Positions 1-9,900 of a DNA stretch of 64,000 bases are shown here, piece by piece. This DNA comes from CADEFX01 sp050260355 (GTDB lineage Bacteria; Pseudomonadota; Alphaproteobacteria; Rhizobiales; Hyphomicrobiaceae): positions 1 to 64,000 of the forward strand of contig JBLNBZ010000136.1 in the NCBI GenBank assembly GCA_050260355.1. Direction: 5' to 3'. A program made the translations under genes and the position numbers. How positions within the stretch are numbered: the stretch's first letter is position 1; each line of letters opens with the position of its first letter. Under the pieces are notes generated by a model. It searched no databases, had not been told where the DNA came from, and worked only from the letters and a program-made list of their open reading frames with translations.

Positions 1-977
1 AGCTGATACAGCCGGCGGTGCGCCGAACGATCGTCGAGCCGCGCGAGAGAGGCGGCGCGCTGGTCGATCACCAGCAATTGCTCGCGCTCGGCGTTGGACA
101 GGCGCAGGCGATCGGCGATGAGGTCGATATCCTCCTCCACCGCGACAGTGAGCGCGGACAGTCGCAGCATCGCGTCGGCCGGCAAGGCCAGCTCTGTCTC
201 GATGCGGACCGTGGCGGCAAGGAGTCCGGGCCTCGGCGCCAGGCCGAGCAGCATGGAAAGCAGGCCGGCGTCGCACATGCTTTCGACCGCCGCCACAGCC
301 CGCGGCGCAACCAGCAGCTTGACGAGCTCGGCGCGGATGCGCTCGGCCGACAGGGCCGTCAGGCCGAGGCGCTCGCGCACGCAGGCCGCAAATCCCTCCG
401 CATCCGGCGCCAGCCGCCCATATTCGGCCTGGAAGCGAAAGAAGCGCAGGATGCGCAGATAGTCCTCGCGAATGCGCTCGGCCGCATCACCGATGAAGCG
501 GACGCGACGCTGCATGACGTCGGCAAACCCGCCCACCGGATCGATCACCTCGCCCTTTGCCGTGCAGTAGAGCGCATTCATGGTGAAGTCGCGCCTGCGT
601 GCGTCGGCAGCCCAGTCCGCCGTGAAGGCGACATTGGCGTGGCGGCCGAAAGTCTCCACGTCCTCGCGCAGCGTCGTCACCTCGAACGGCATGTGGCCCG
701 AGATGACCGTGACCGTGCCGTGGTCGATTCCGGTCGGCACGCACTTGAGGCCCGCGGCGTTGCAGGCCTCGATGACGGCATCGGGCTTGGCGGGAGTGGC
801 AATGTCGACGTCCGAGACCGGCGCGCCGAGCAGCGCGTTGCGCACGGCACCGCCGACGACGCGCGCCTCGTACCCGGCCGCTTGCAGGGCACGAAAGATC
901 GCCTGCGTCTCCTCGCGCTCGAGCCATGCTGCACCCGACAGCGAGGCCGGCATTGAATCGCGCTCTGACGGGCTCAT
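1..977 (-). CDS. cca: CCA tRNA nucleotidyltransferase (partial, runs off left edge)
   Basis: Adds or repairs the 3' CCA of tRNAs in the cytoplasm. About 325 codons are present and the frame is open to base 1, so the C-terminus is missing. The class II nucleotidyltransferase head is clear: GGAVRN near residue 44, the metal-binding pair in SDVDIA, then RRRDFTMNAL and the DPVGG / RFIGDAAERIREDYLRILRFFRF segment that recognises tRNA. Poly(A) polymerase shares this head, but the length and the alphaproteobacterial neighbourhood favour the CCA enzyme. The ATG at 977 lies 13 bases past the stop of the upstream DUF6111-like gene, so it is probably the last gene of a four-gene minus-strand operon. Confidence 0.9.
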   Translation of the reverse strand, partial: MSPSERDSMPASLSGAAWLEREETQAIFRALQAAGYEARVVGGAVRNALLGAPVSDVDIATPAKPDAVIEACNAAGLKCVPTGIDHGTVTVISGHMPFEVTTLREDVETFGRHANVAFTADWAADARRRDFTMNALYCTAKGEVIDPVGGFADVMQRRVRFIGDAAERIREDYLRILRFFRFQAEYGRLAPDAEGFAACVRERLGLTALSAERIRAELVKLLVAPRAVAAVESMCDAGLLSMLLGLAPRPGLLAATVRIETELALPADAMLRLSALTVAVEEDIDLIADRLRLSNAEREQLLVIDQRAASLARLDDRSAHRRLYQ

Positions 978-990
978 GCGGTTTGCAACT

Positions 991-1254
991 TTATCGGATT
1001 CGGCCCGGCTCGATGTGGCCATTCTTCATCGACGGCGGCTCGTAGTGCTGGTCGGGGCGGCCGCCCGACGTCGACCCGAAGGCGATGAGCACCAGAATGA
1101 CGAGCAGCGCGCCGGCGACGGACAGCCAGATCAGCGGGGCCTCATCCAGGAACTTCCCATTCGCCGCAACGCCACGTGTCAGCAGGACGTAGCCGACATA
1201 AAGAAGGGTCGGCAGCAAAAAAAGCATGACGTTTTCGATGATGACGCGGATCAT
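991..1254 (-). CDS. Small membrane protein, DUF6111-like
   Basis: An 87-residue protein of unknown function. Two hydrophobic helices are visible (about residues 5-26 and 41-60), followed by a short polar tail rich in Gly, Pro and His. Its ATG overlaps the stop of the Nudix gene by four bases (ATGA at 1251-1254), and the CCA-enzyme gene follows after 13 bases, so it is translated within that operon. Small two-helix proteins at this position between CoA pyrophosphatase and the CCA enzyme are common in Hyphomicrobiales and are annotated DUF6111. That name is from memory of the synteny and is less certain than the gene itself. Confidence 0.75.
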   Translation of the reverse strand: MIRVIIENVMLFLLPTLLYVGYVLLTRGVAANGKFLDEAPLIWLSVAGALLVILVLIAFGSTSGGRPDQHYEPPSMKNGHIEPGRIR

Positions 1255-1997
1255 CGCTCGAACAACCTCTCGTAGAGGTTCCGCAGCATGCCCGCCGTGG
1301 CGCCCCAGATGTAGCGGCCTTGATACGGCATTGCATAAAAGTGCCGCTGGCGGCCCAGCCACTCGCGCGAATGCTTCTGATGATTGGCCGGGTCCATCAG
1401 GAACCTGAGGGGCACCTCGAACACGTCGGCAACCTCGGATGCGTCGGGCGTCAGCGTGAAGCCGGGCCGAACCAGGGCTACCACCGGCGTAACCATGAAG
1501 CCCGTCCCGGTGCGGTAGCTGTCGAGAAAGCCCAGCGGCTCTGCGAAGCTGCGATCGAGTGCAATCTCCTCCTCCGCCTCGCGCAGGGCGGCATCGACGG
1601 CCGAGGCATCCCCTGGGTCGACACGGCCGCCGGGAAAAGCGATCTGGCCCGCGTGCGTCGACAGGGTATCCGTCCTCTGTGTTAGCAGGACCGTCAGCTC
1701 GGGGCGTCCGATGATCGGCACGAGCACGGCCGCGGGTCGCGGCGGCGGCATGACGGCAAAGTCGGCCAGCAGCTCCGGATTGAGGTCCCAGTCGCCGCGG
1801 CCCCAGGTGCGTCCGGTGCGGGGATCGAACACGGCATCCGAGGGCGCAGAATGCAGCCGCGTCACCGCCAGCCTTCGAAAGCCAGCCTCGGTGAAAGGTG
1901 GTTCGGTCTCGTCGTGCCCCAGCTCCATGGCATCGATGGTATGGACCGCTCGCTCGTGCTTGGCAATCGTGCGCAGGGCCACCGTGCGCGAGCCCAC
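1251..1997 (-). CDS. Nudix hydrolase, CoA pyrophosphatase type
   Basis: Probably hydrolyses CoA or its derivatives to 3',5'-ADP and phosphopantetheine. The Nudix box is visible as GGRVDPGD followed by AALREAEEEI, about residues 122-144, preceded by LLTQRTDTLSTHAGQIAFPGG, which is typical of the CoAse subgroup. The C-terminal YIWGATAGMLRNL also fits. Length is 248 aa from a GTG at 1997. An ATG at 1928 (MELGHDE) would give about 225 aa, closer to the usual family length, so the N-terminus is uncertain. The gene sits 54 bases after the DUF1285 stop and overlaps the DUF6111-like gene by four bases. Confidence 0.88.
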   Translation of the reverse strand: MGSRTVALRTIAKHERAVHTIDAMELGHDETEPPFTEAGFRRLAVTRLHSAPSDAVFDPRTGRTWGRGDWDLNPELLADFAVMPPPRPAAVLVPIIGRPELTVLLTQRTDTLSTHAGQIAFPGGRVDPGDASAVDAALREAEEEIALDRSFAEPLGFLDSYRTGTGFMVTPVVALVRPGFTLTPDASEVADVFEVPLRFLMDPANHQKHSREWLGRQRHFYAMPYQGRYIWGATAGMLRNLYERLFER

Positions 1998-2051
1998 AAC
2001 ACGCGTTGTCGATAAGCCTCGCGCCGCGGCAACATCTTGCGGGCGTTGCAG

Positions 2052-2699
2052 CTAGGCTGCGAGCGGGAAGAAGCTTCCTTCGCTCCAAACGCCCAGGACA
2101 TCGCCGCTGCTGGCCTCGCTCGCCACGGCGAGCTCGACGAGATCGTAGTAAACGGCGCGCGCAACGAGCGCCTCCAGCCGGCCGCGTACGAGCAGGTAGG
2201 GCTTCAGCCCCCCGCTATGCGGCTCGGCCACGAAGCGCAGCGGGTGGTCGCGGCCACAGCGCACGACATCGTCGACGTTGGTTCGGAAGATCAGCACCTG
2301 ATCGCGGCCGGCGCCCTTGACCTCCATCTCCACCGCGAGGAACGGCGCATCGTCGACGGCCACGTCCACCTTCTCGACCGGTGTGACCAGATAGTGCCTG
2401 CCGTCGGCATCCTTGCGCAGCACGCGCGAGAAGAGCCGGACCAGTGGTTTGCGGCCGATCGGGCTGCCCTGATAGAACCAGACCCCGTCGGAGCGGATGC
2501 GCATGCCGATATCGCCGCAGTAGGGCGGGTTCCACGCGTCCACCGGCGGCAAGGCTCCCGCTGCCTGATCCTTGAGCATCGCCTCCAGGCCGGACAGTGC
2601 GGAGGCCTCCCGTTTTGCCGATTTCTCGTCCGTTCTCATCGCTCTAAGCGCATGCTCCGTGGGCGGATCAGCTTCCGCACACGCCGGTGTGAATGGCAT
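2052..2699 (-). CDS. DUF1285 family protein
   Basis: Unknown function; DUF1285 is a conserved alphaproteobacterial protein of about 200 aa. Seen here: LPPVDAWNPPYCGDIGMRI, then GSPIGRKPLVRLFSRVLR and YLVTPVEKVDVAVDDAPF, the characteristic core. The ATG at 2699 is chosen because GAGGGAG lies eight bases upstream of it on this strand; it gives 215 aa. A second in-frame ATG at 2639 would give 195 aa. It is first in a minus-strand run with the Nudix, DUF6111-like and cca genes. It diverges from moxR across an 83-bp gap that holds two palindromes. Confidence 0.85.
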   Translation of the reverse strand: MPFTPACAEADPPTEHALRAMRTDEKSAKREASALSGLEAMLKDQAAGALPPVDAWNPPYCGDIGMRIRSDGVWFYQGSPIGRKPLVRLFSRVLRKDADGRHYLVTPVEKVDVAVDDAPFLAVEMEVKGAGRDQVLIFRTNVDDVVRCGRDHPLRFVAEPHSGGLKPYLLVRGRLEALVARAVYYDLVELAVASEASSGDVLGVWSEGSFFPLAA

Positions 2700-2724
2700 G
2701 GCGAAGGCTCCCTCTTCATATTCT

Positions 2725-2734
2725 GAACATGTTC
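2725..2734. promoter_or_regulatory. Perfect 10-bp palindrome in the DUF1285/moxR divergent gap
   Basis: GAACATGTTC reads the same on both strands and sits midway between the two divergent start codons, where a repressor could control both genes. It does not match the direct-repeat GTTC-N7-GTTC LexA box of alphaproteobacteria, so SOS control is not claimed. Operator function is inference from position and symmetry only. Confidence 0.35.
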
Positions 2735-2746
2735 TGGCGGACAGTG

Positions 2747-2762
2747 TTTCGCAAAAGCGAAA
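2747..2762. promoter_or_regulatory. Inverted repeat TTTCGC-AAAA-GCGAAA before moxR
   Basis: A six-base inverted repeat separated by four A residues lies 12 bases right of the GAACATGTTC palindrome and 20 bases before the moxR ATG. It could be an operator half-site pair or a small hairpin in the moxR leader. No ribosome binding site of the usual strength is visible before the moxR ATG at 2783, so a structured leader might matter. Function is inferred from symmetry only. Confidence 0.35.
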
Positions 2763-2782
2763 AGCGAGCCTATATTCGACCC

Positions 2783-3787
<1,005 letters not shown>

Positions 3788-3793
3788 CGCCAC

Positions 3794-4744
3794 GTGGCGG
3801 CAGCCAAAGCGACGTCGATCGACCAGACAAGGATCGGGCGGGTACTCGCCCTGGAGCGCGAGGCCCACGGGCTTGCTGACAGCCTTCCGGATCTCGTCCT
3901 GAAGGCGCTGCGCGTTGCCGTCACCATTGCGCACGGCCTGCACGGCCGGCGGCGTTCCGGCCCTGGCGAGACGTTCTGGCAATTCCGCCAGTACCACTCG
4001 AACGATGCAGCGCGGCTGATCGACTGGCGCCGATCGGCAAGCTCGGATCATCTCTACGTCAGGGAGCGCGAGTGGGAAGCCGCGCATACCGTCTGGCTGT
4101 GGCCTGACTTGTCGCCGTCGATGGAGTTCAAGAGCCACCTCGCCACCGTCACGAAACGCGAGCGTGCCATCGTCCTGATGCTGGCTGCCGCCGAGCTGCT
4201 GGTCCGCGGGGGCGAGCGCGTGGCGCTGCTTGGGCTGACCAAGCCGTCGGCCAGCCGCAACACCACGACGAGGCTGGCGGAGGCCATCGCAGTCAGCGCG
4301 GACGGATCGGAGCCGCATCCGAGCCTGCCGCCGGCGCGCCGGCTGAGCCGCCATTCCGGCGTGCTCCTGATCAGCGACTTCCTGGACCCGGTCGATAGCA
4401 TCGCCGATCGGCTCTTGGAGATTGCCGCCGATGGCGTGACGGGACACCTCGTGCAGGTGCTCGATCCCGCGGAGGAAACACTCCCCTACGACGGCCGCGC
4501 CGAGTTCGTCGGCGTCGAGGGCACCGAGCGCTGGGTTGCCGATCGGGTCGAGACGCTGCGTTCCGACTACCGGGAACGGCTGCTGGCTCACCGCGCCCAG
4601 CTCGAGGACCTGGCAGGCAAGCTGGGCTGGTCGCTCCTGGTCCATCACACGGACCGTTCGGCGGCTGAGCCGCTGCTTGCCATCATCGGCAGACTGCAGG
4701 CGAGCGCACGCAGCGATCAACTGGTGCGCGGAGGCGTCGCATGA
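3794..4744 (+). CDS. DUF58 domain protein
   Basis: A 316-aa predicted soluble protein starting at a GTG six bases after moxR. The DUF58 core is at residues 58-93 (GETFWQFRQYHSNDAARLIDWR, then HLYVRERE). It is followed by DLSPSM at 105-110, a DxSxS arrangement like the metal site of VWA domains. DUF58 proteins are the usual partners of MoxR ATPases; the direct biochemical role is unknown. Its stop overlaps the ATG of the next gene (ATGA at 4741-4744), which indicates translational coupling in the same operon. Confidence 0.92.
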   Translation: MAAAKATSIDQTRIGRVLALEREAHGLADSLPDLVLKALRVAVTIAHGLHGRRRSGPGETFWQFRQYHSNDAARLIDWRRSASSDHLYVREREWEAAHTVWLWPDLSPSMEFKSHLATVTKRERAIVLMLAAAELLVRGGERVALLGLTKPSASRNTTTRLAEAIAVSADGSEPHPSLPPARRLSRHSGVLLISDFLDPVDSIADRLLEIAADGVTGHLVQVLDPAEETLPYDGRAEFVGVEGTERWVADRVETLRSDYRERLLAHRAQLEDLAGKLGWSLLVHHTDRSAAEPLLAIIGRLQASARSDQLVRGGVA

Positions 4745-7608
4745 CGCTCGGCGCACTCGCCTTCCTCAATCCCTGGCTGCTCGCCGCATTGGCGGCGCTG
4801 CCGATCATCTATTGGCTGCTGCGGACGGTTCCCCCGCGCCCGCGGCGCATCGAGTTTCCGCCGACGCGGATTCTGCTCGAGCTGATCAACCGCGAGAAGA
4901 CACCGGCCAAGACGCCGTGGTGGCTGATGCTCATCCGCCTGCTGGCGGCGGCGCTGGTCATCATTGCCCTTGCCGAGCCTGTCCTCAATCCGCATCGTGA
5001 CACTGCTCTCAAGGGCGCTGGTCCAGTGGTTATCGTGGTTGATAACGGCTGGGCTGCCGCTGCGCACTTCTCCGATCGCGCCCGCTTCGTCGATCGGCTG
5101 ATTTCCGAGGCAGAGGGGCAGAGCCGTCCCGTGCTGATCGCCCAGACGGCGCCACCTGGGAAGACACAGACACTGCGCATCGAAGCGCCCAATGCAGCGC
5201 GCTCGACGGCGGCAGCGGTGCAGCCGCAGCCGTTCGAGCCTTTGCGGATGGAGTTGGCGCCGCAGCTCGAGCAGGCGCTGGCCGGAGTGAAGCAGGCGAG
5301 CATCATCTGGCTGACGGACGGCGTCGACCATGACGGTACCGCGCGCGCGTTCGCCGACAAGCTCGTCGGCATGGCCGCCGCAGGCAGTGTGGTTGTGGTC
5401 GAGGGCCGGCCCGGCGACGAGGCTCTGGCGGTGTCGGCCGGGCTTGCTCGCGACGGCAAGCTCGAGGCACGCGCGCTGCGTGCGTCGGGGAAGGAGCGCA
5501 GCGGCATCGCGCTCGCGTTCTCCGCGCGCGGACAGCGCCTCGCCGAGGCAAGCTTCGAGCTCGGCAACGATCAGCGCAGCACGATCGCCCGCTTCGACTT
5601 GCCGCTCGAGCTCAGGAACCAGGTGACGCGCGTCGAGATTGCCGGTGAGCGCTCCGCGGGCGCGGTGCATCTGCTCGATGCGCGCTCGCGCTGGCATAGG
5701 ATCGGTCTAGTATCCGGCGAAAGCCAGGAGCAGGCCCAGCCGCTGCTGTCGCCGCTCTATTATATCGAGAAGGCGCTGGCGCCCTTCGCCGAGCTTGTCC
5801 GGCCAAAGGATGCGAGCCTCGTCCACTCGACCAGCGAGGCGTTCAAGCAGAACGCCTCGGTGTTGATGATGGCCGACATCGGCACGCTGTCGGGCGAGGT
5901 GATGGAGCGCGTCGACAACTGGGTCAGGAAGGGCGGCGTGCTCGTGCGTTTCGCCGGCCCGCGGCTGGAGAAGGGCGGAGACGACCTCATTCCCGTGGGC
6001 CTGAGGCTCGGCGGGCGTACCCTCGGCGGCGCGCTGTCGTGGTCGACGCCGCAGCCGCTAGCGCCCTTCGATGAAGGAAGCCTGTTCGCAGGTCTGGCGA
6101 TACCGCCCGACGTGGTCGTGAACCGCCAGGTGCTTGCCGACCCTGCTCGGCTCACGCAGGAGGTGAAGGTGTGGGCGCGGCTCAAGGACGGTACGCCCCT
6201 CGTAACCGCTGCCAAGCGCGGCGAGGGTGAGATCATTCTGTTCCACATCACGGCCAATTCCGATTGGTCCAACCTGCCGATGTCCGGCTTGTTCGTAGAG
6301 ATGCTGCGGCGCATCTCGACGCTCGGGCGCGAAGGCGGCGTCGCTGCCGGCGGCGCGGAGACTGCGGCGAGCCCCTCCGACGCCGGTCAGCGCAGCGATG
6401 TGCTCGCTCCGGTCCAGGTGCTCGATGGCTTCGGCGTGCTGAAAACGCCTCCGCCGACGGCTCAGCCGATCGAGTCGGCGCGCATCGACGCCACCAAGGC
6501 CAGCATCGATCATCCTCCTGGCTACTACGGGACGGAGAGCTCTCCGCGCGCGCTCAACATTGCCGGCCCGAAGACCGAGCTGAAACCGCTGCCGAGCCTG
6601 TCCGGCGTCGAGTGGCGCACGTTCGAAGGCGAGACCGCGCAACCTTTAAAGCCGTCGCTGCTGACGGCGGCCTTGGCGCTTCTGTTCATCGATGTGATCG
6701 CCGTGATGCTGCTGCAGGCGGGCGGGTTGTGGCGCGGTAGCACGCGCAAGGCGGCCGGCGCGGCAACCGTGATTCTGGCTGTGCTGCTCGCCGGCGGCGT
6801 GTTCGATCCGGCATCGGCGCAGCAGCCTTCTGCCGCAGGGCGCACACGCGACCAGCAGATGGCCATTCAGGCGACGGGCAAGGTCACCTTCGCCTATGTG
6901 GTCACTGGCAACAACGCCGTAGACAGCGTCAGCAGCGCAGGCTTGGCAGGCCTCGGCAAGGTGCTCGCCGCGCGCACGGCGGTGGAGCCGGGCGAGCCGT
7001 TCGGCGTCAATGTCGTCACCGACGAGATCGCGTTCTTTCCGGTGCTCTATTGGCCGGTGCTGGATGATGCCCGCCCGCTGTCCGACGCGACGCTCGCCAA
7101 GATCGACACCTACATGAAGCAGGGCGGCATGATCGTCTTCGACACGCGCGACTTCGGTCAGGGTGTGCCGACCGGCTTCAACGTGCAGGGACGCGGAGGC
7201 ACCGCGTTGCAGCGGCTGCTCGGGCGGCTCGATATTCCTCGCCTCGAGCCGGTGCCGGAAGGGCACGTGCTGACGAAGTCGTTCTACCTGCTGCGCACCT
7301 TCCCGGGGCGCTGGGATGGCGGCCAGCTCTGGGTCGAGGCCGAAAGCTCCGATCAAAGCAACGACCAGGGACGCAAGGCGCGGCGCGCCGACGGCGTCAG
7401 CTCCATCCTGGTGACCTCGAACGATTTCGCCGCCGCGTGGGCGCTCGATGAGCGCAACCGCCCGATCTATCCGACCGTACCGGGCGGTGAGGCGCAGCGC
7501 GAGCAGGCCTACCGGGTCGGCGTCAACATCGTGATGTACGCGCTGACCGGCAACTACAAGGCCGATCAGGTGCATGTGCCGGCGCTGCTCGAGCGGCTCG
7601 GACAGTAG
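4741..7608 (+). CDS. Large membrane protein: BatA-type N-terminus, DUF4159 C-terminus
   Basis: A 955-aa membrane protein. The N-terminal ~80 residues match the BatA family: FLNPWLLAALAALPIIYWLL, a cytoplasmic RRIEFPPTRIL segment, then a second helix near 62-80. The centre carries a VWA-like region with VIVVDNGWAA. Two further helices lie near 640-660 and 674-690. The DUF4159 domain fills about 714-940, starting KVTFAYVV and containing YMKQGGMIVFDTRDF. Gene order MoxR, DUF58, this protein, then a second VWA-like protein resembles the Bat aerotolerance loci, but the fusion to DUF4159 is the alphaproteobacterial version. Proposed role: envelope-associated target of the MoxR ATPase. Substrate unknown. 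Confidence 0.9.
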   Translation: MTLGALAFLNPWLLAALAALPIIYWLLRTVPPRPRRIEFPPTRILLELINREKTPAKTPWWLMLIRLLAAALVIIALAEPVLNPHRDTALKGAGPVVIVVDNGWAAAAHFSDRARFVDRLISEAEGQSRPVLIAQTAPPGKTQTLRIEAPNAARSTAAAVQPQPFEPLRMELAPQLEQALAGVKQASIIWLTDGVDHDGTARAFADKLVGMAAAGSVVVVEGRPGDEALAVSAGLARDGKLEARALRASGKERSGIALAFSARGQRLAEASFELGNDQRSTIARFDLPLELRNQVTRVEIAGERSAGAVHLLDARSRWHRIGLVSGESQEQAQPLLSPLYYIEKALAPFAELVRPKDASLVHSTSEAFKQNASVLMMADIGTLSGEVMERVDNWVRKGGVLVRFAGPRLEKGGDDLIPVGLRLGGRTLGGALSWSTPQPLAPFDEGSLFAGLAIPPDVVVNRQVLADPARLTQEVKVWARLKDGTPLVTAAKRGEGEIILFHITANSDWSNLPMSGLFVEMLRRISTLGREGGVAAGGAETAASPSDAGQRSDVLAPVQVLDGFGVLKTPPPTAQPIESARIDATKASIDHPPGYYGTESSPRALNIAGPKTELKPLPSLSGVEWRTFEGETAQPLKPSLLTAALALLFIDVIAVMLLQAGGLWRGSTRKAAGAATVILAVLLAGGVFDPASAQQPSAAGRTRDQQMAIQATGKVTFAYVVTGNNAVDSVSSAGLAGLGKVLAARTAVEPGEPFGVNVVTDEIAFFPVLYWPVLDDARPLSDATLAKIDTYMKQGGMIVFDTRDFGQGVPTGFNVQGRGGTALQRLLGRLDIPRLEPVPEGHVLTKSFYLLRTFPGRWDGGQLWVEAESSDQSNDQGRKARRADGVSSILVTSNDFAAAWALDERNRPIYPTVPGGEAQREQAYRVGVNIVMYALTGNYKADQVHVPALLERLGQ

Positions 7609-7619
7609 ATGGAACGCGC

Positions 7620-9737
7620 ATGAGCTGGTCGATCGACATCGCGCCGATGCTGCCGCCGCACCTGTTCTGGGGCGCGGTGGCGTTTGCGATCGTGCTGGTG
7701 GCGGTGCTGTTCTTCCGGCGCACGCGCGGCGCGCTGCTGCGTGCCGTGGCGCTGGCGGCGCTGCTGGCGGCGCTCGCCAATCCCACGCTGCGGCAGGAGG
7801 AGCGCGAGAGCCTCGCCAATATCGCCATCGTGCTGATGGACGAGAGCACCAGCCAGACCATCGGCGGCAGGCCCGAGCAGATGGCCGCCATCAAGGCCGA
7901 TCTGGAGGCCAAGCTCGGCAAGATCCCGGGCCTCGAGGTCAAATGGGTCGAGGCGTCGCGGCCGACAGGCGACGGGCCGTCCGGCACCAACCTGTTTGCG
8001 GACCTCAATCGCGCGCTCGCCAACGTGCCGCCGGACCGCTTGGCCGGCGTCGTCATGATCACGGACGGGCAGGTGCACGACGTGCCGCAGGTCGCCTCCG
8101 CGCTCGGATTCGATGCGCCGGTGCATGCGCTTCTCACCGGACGTCCCGACGAGTTCGACCGCCGCATCGAGGTCCTGAAGGCACCCAAGTTCGGCATCGT
8201 GGGCCAATCCCGCGAGATCGAGGTGGCCGTACGCGAGACCGGCCGGCGCGGACGTGCAGGTGAGACCGTCGCGCTCAAGATCCGCCGCGAAGGTCGGCCC
8301 GATGAGACGCGGCGCACGGAGATCGACCGCAAGGTCGCCATTCAGATGGCCTTTCCGCATGCCGGCCAGAACATTCTCGAGATCGAGCTCGAGCCCGTGG
8401 CCGGCGAGCTGACGCCGGCCAACAACCGCGTCGTCATTGCGGCTGAAGGCGTGCGCGAGAACCTGCGCGTGCTGCTGGTCTCGGGCGAGCCGCACGCCGG
8501 CGAGCGCACATGGCGCAACCTCCTGAAGTCGGATGCCGCCGTAGACCTCGTGCACTTCACCATTCTGCGGCCGCCCGAGAAGCAGGACGGCACGCCGATC
8601 CATCAGCTTTCGCTGATCGCTTTCCCGACGCGCGAGCTGTTCTCCGAGAAGATCAAGGATTTCGACCTGATCATCTTCGATCGCTATCAGCATCGGGGCA
8701 TCCTGCCGCTCCTCTACTACGACAACATCGCCCGCTACGTTGAGCGCCACGGCGGCGCGCTGCTGGTCGCGGCAGGCGACGATTTCGCGGGCAATACGAG
8801 CCTGCAGCGCACGCCGCTTGCGCCCGTGCTGCCGGCGACGCCGTCGGGCCGTGTGCTGGAGGAGCCATTCAAGGCGCGCGTCGAGGGCGATGGCTTGAAA
8901 CATCCGGTCACGCGCGGTCTGCCCGGTCTCAGAGACGGCAATCAGGAGCCGTCGTGGGGTCGTTGGTTCCGCCAGGTCGAGGCGACGCCGGTCCGCGGAC
9001 GCACGCTCATGAACGGAGTGGAGCACAAGCCGCTGCTGGTGCTGGACCGCATCGGCAAGGGGCGCGTGGCGCTGATGCTTTCGGACCACGCCTGGCTGTG
9101 GGCGCGCGGCTACGACGGTGGCGGACCCTATACCGACCTGCTGCGCCGGCTGGCGCATTGGCTGATGAAGGAGCCGGACCTCGAGGAGGAGCGCCTTCTT
9201 GCGTCATCCAAGGGCCTGAAGGTCACCATCGAGCGCCGCTCGATGGAGGAGACGGTGCCCGCCGTGACCGTTTCGGCGCCAGGCGGGGAGACGTCCGAGG
9301 TTAGGCTGGACAAGGCCGAGCCCGGCGTGTGGCGCTCCACCATCGATGTGAAGGCGCCAGGCCTCTACAAGATGCAGACGCCGTCGCCGACGGGCCAGCT
9401 CACCGCCGTCACGCATGCGGGTCTCGAGGACGCCCGCGAGATGAGCGAGGTTACGGCCACCGACCAGAAGCTGAAGCCCCTCGTCGAGGCGACGGGTGGC
9501 GGCGTGTTCTGGACGCGCGGCGGAGGCCTGCTATCGAGCGCGACGGGCGTGGATGTGCCGCGGGTCTCCATGCTCGCCAACGCCCGCCTGCTGGCGGGCT
9601 CGGGCTGGATGGGCCTCAGGGACCGCGAGGCCTTTGTCACGCGCGGCGTGAAGCTGACGCCCATGTTCACGGGGCTGCTGGCCCTGGCGGCGCTTCTGTT
9701 CTTCATCACGCTCGCCTGGTGGCGCGAGGGGCGGTAG
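7620..9737 (+). CDS. VWA-like / glutamine-amidotransferase-like membrane protein
   Basis: A 705-aa protein with helices near residues 15-33 and 38-52 and a C-terminal helix near 683-698, so most of the chain faces the periplasm. DESTS at 74-78 has the DxSxS spacing of a VWA metal site, followed by GVVMITDGQVHD. The middle holds LIIFDRYQHRGILPLLYYDNIARYVERHGGALLVAAGDDF, which resembles the class I glutamine-amidotransferase-like fold found in these proteins. It has no visible catalytic Cys triad, so enzymatic activity is doubtful. It starts 11 bases after the DUF4159 gene and ends the operon. Confidence 0.88.
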   Translation: MSWSIDIAPMLPPHLFWGAVAFAIVLVAVLFFRRTRGALLRAVALAALLAALANPTLRQEERESLANIAIVLMDESTSQTIGGRPEQMAAIKADLEAKLGKIPGLEVKWVEASRPTGDGPSGTNLFADLNRALANVPPDRLAGVVMITDGQVHDVPQVASALGFDAPVHALLTGRPDEFDRRIEVLKAPKFGIVGQSREIEVAVRETGRRGRAGETVALKIRREGRPDETRRTEIDRKVAIQMAFPHAGQNILEIELEPVAGELTPANNRVVIAAEGVRENLRVLLVSGEPHAGERTWRNLLKSDAAVDLVHFTILRPPEKQDGTPIHQLSLIAFPTRELFSEKIKDFDLIIFDRYQHRGILPLLYYDNIARYVERHGGALLVAAGDDFAGNTSLQRTPLAPVLPATPSGRVLEEPFKARVEGDGLKHPVTRGLPGLRDGNQEPSWGRWFRQVEATPVRGRTLMNGVEHKPLLVLDRIGKGRVALMLSDHAWLWARGYDGGGPYTDLLRRLAHWLMKEPDLEEERLLASSKGLKVTIERRSMEETVPAVTVSAPGGETSEVRLDKAEPGVWRSTIDVKAPGLYKMQTPSPTGQLTAVTHAGLEDAREMSEVTATDQKLKPLVEATGGGVFWTRGGGLLSSATGVDVPRVSMLANARLLAGSGWMGLRDREAFVTRGVKLTPMFTGLLALAALLFFITLAWWREGR

Positions 9738-9900
9738 GCAAGGCCCTGCCGCGCGAGCCGTTCTGGCTCCGGACCAGCCGAAGGAATACCCTGGCCGGAC
9801 GCGGGCGGACTACCGACCCGGCGGCGTGCACCTTGTCCATCCGCCGGCGGCCCATCACTTTAGAGGTTTGCGCGCCGTCATCCAGAGAGGTTCTCCCCCG

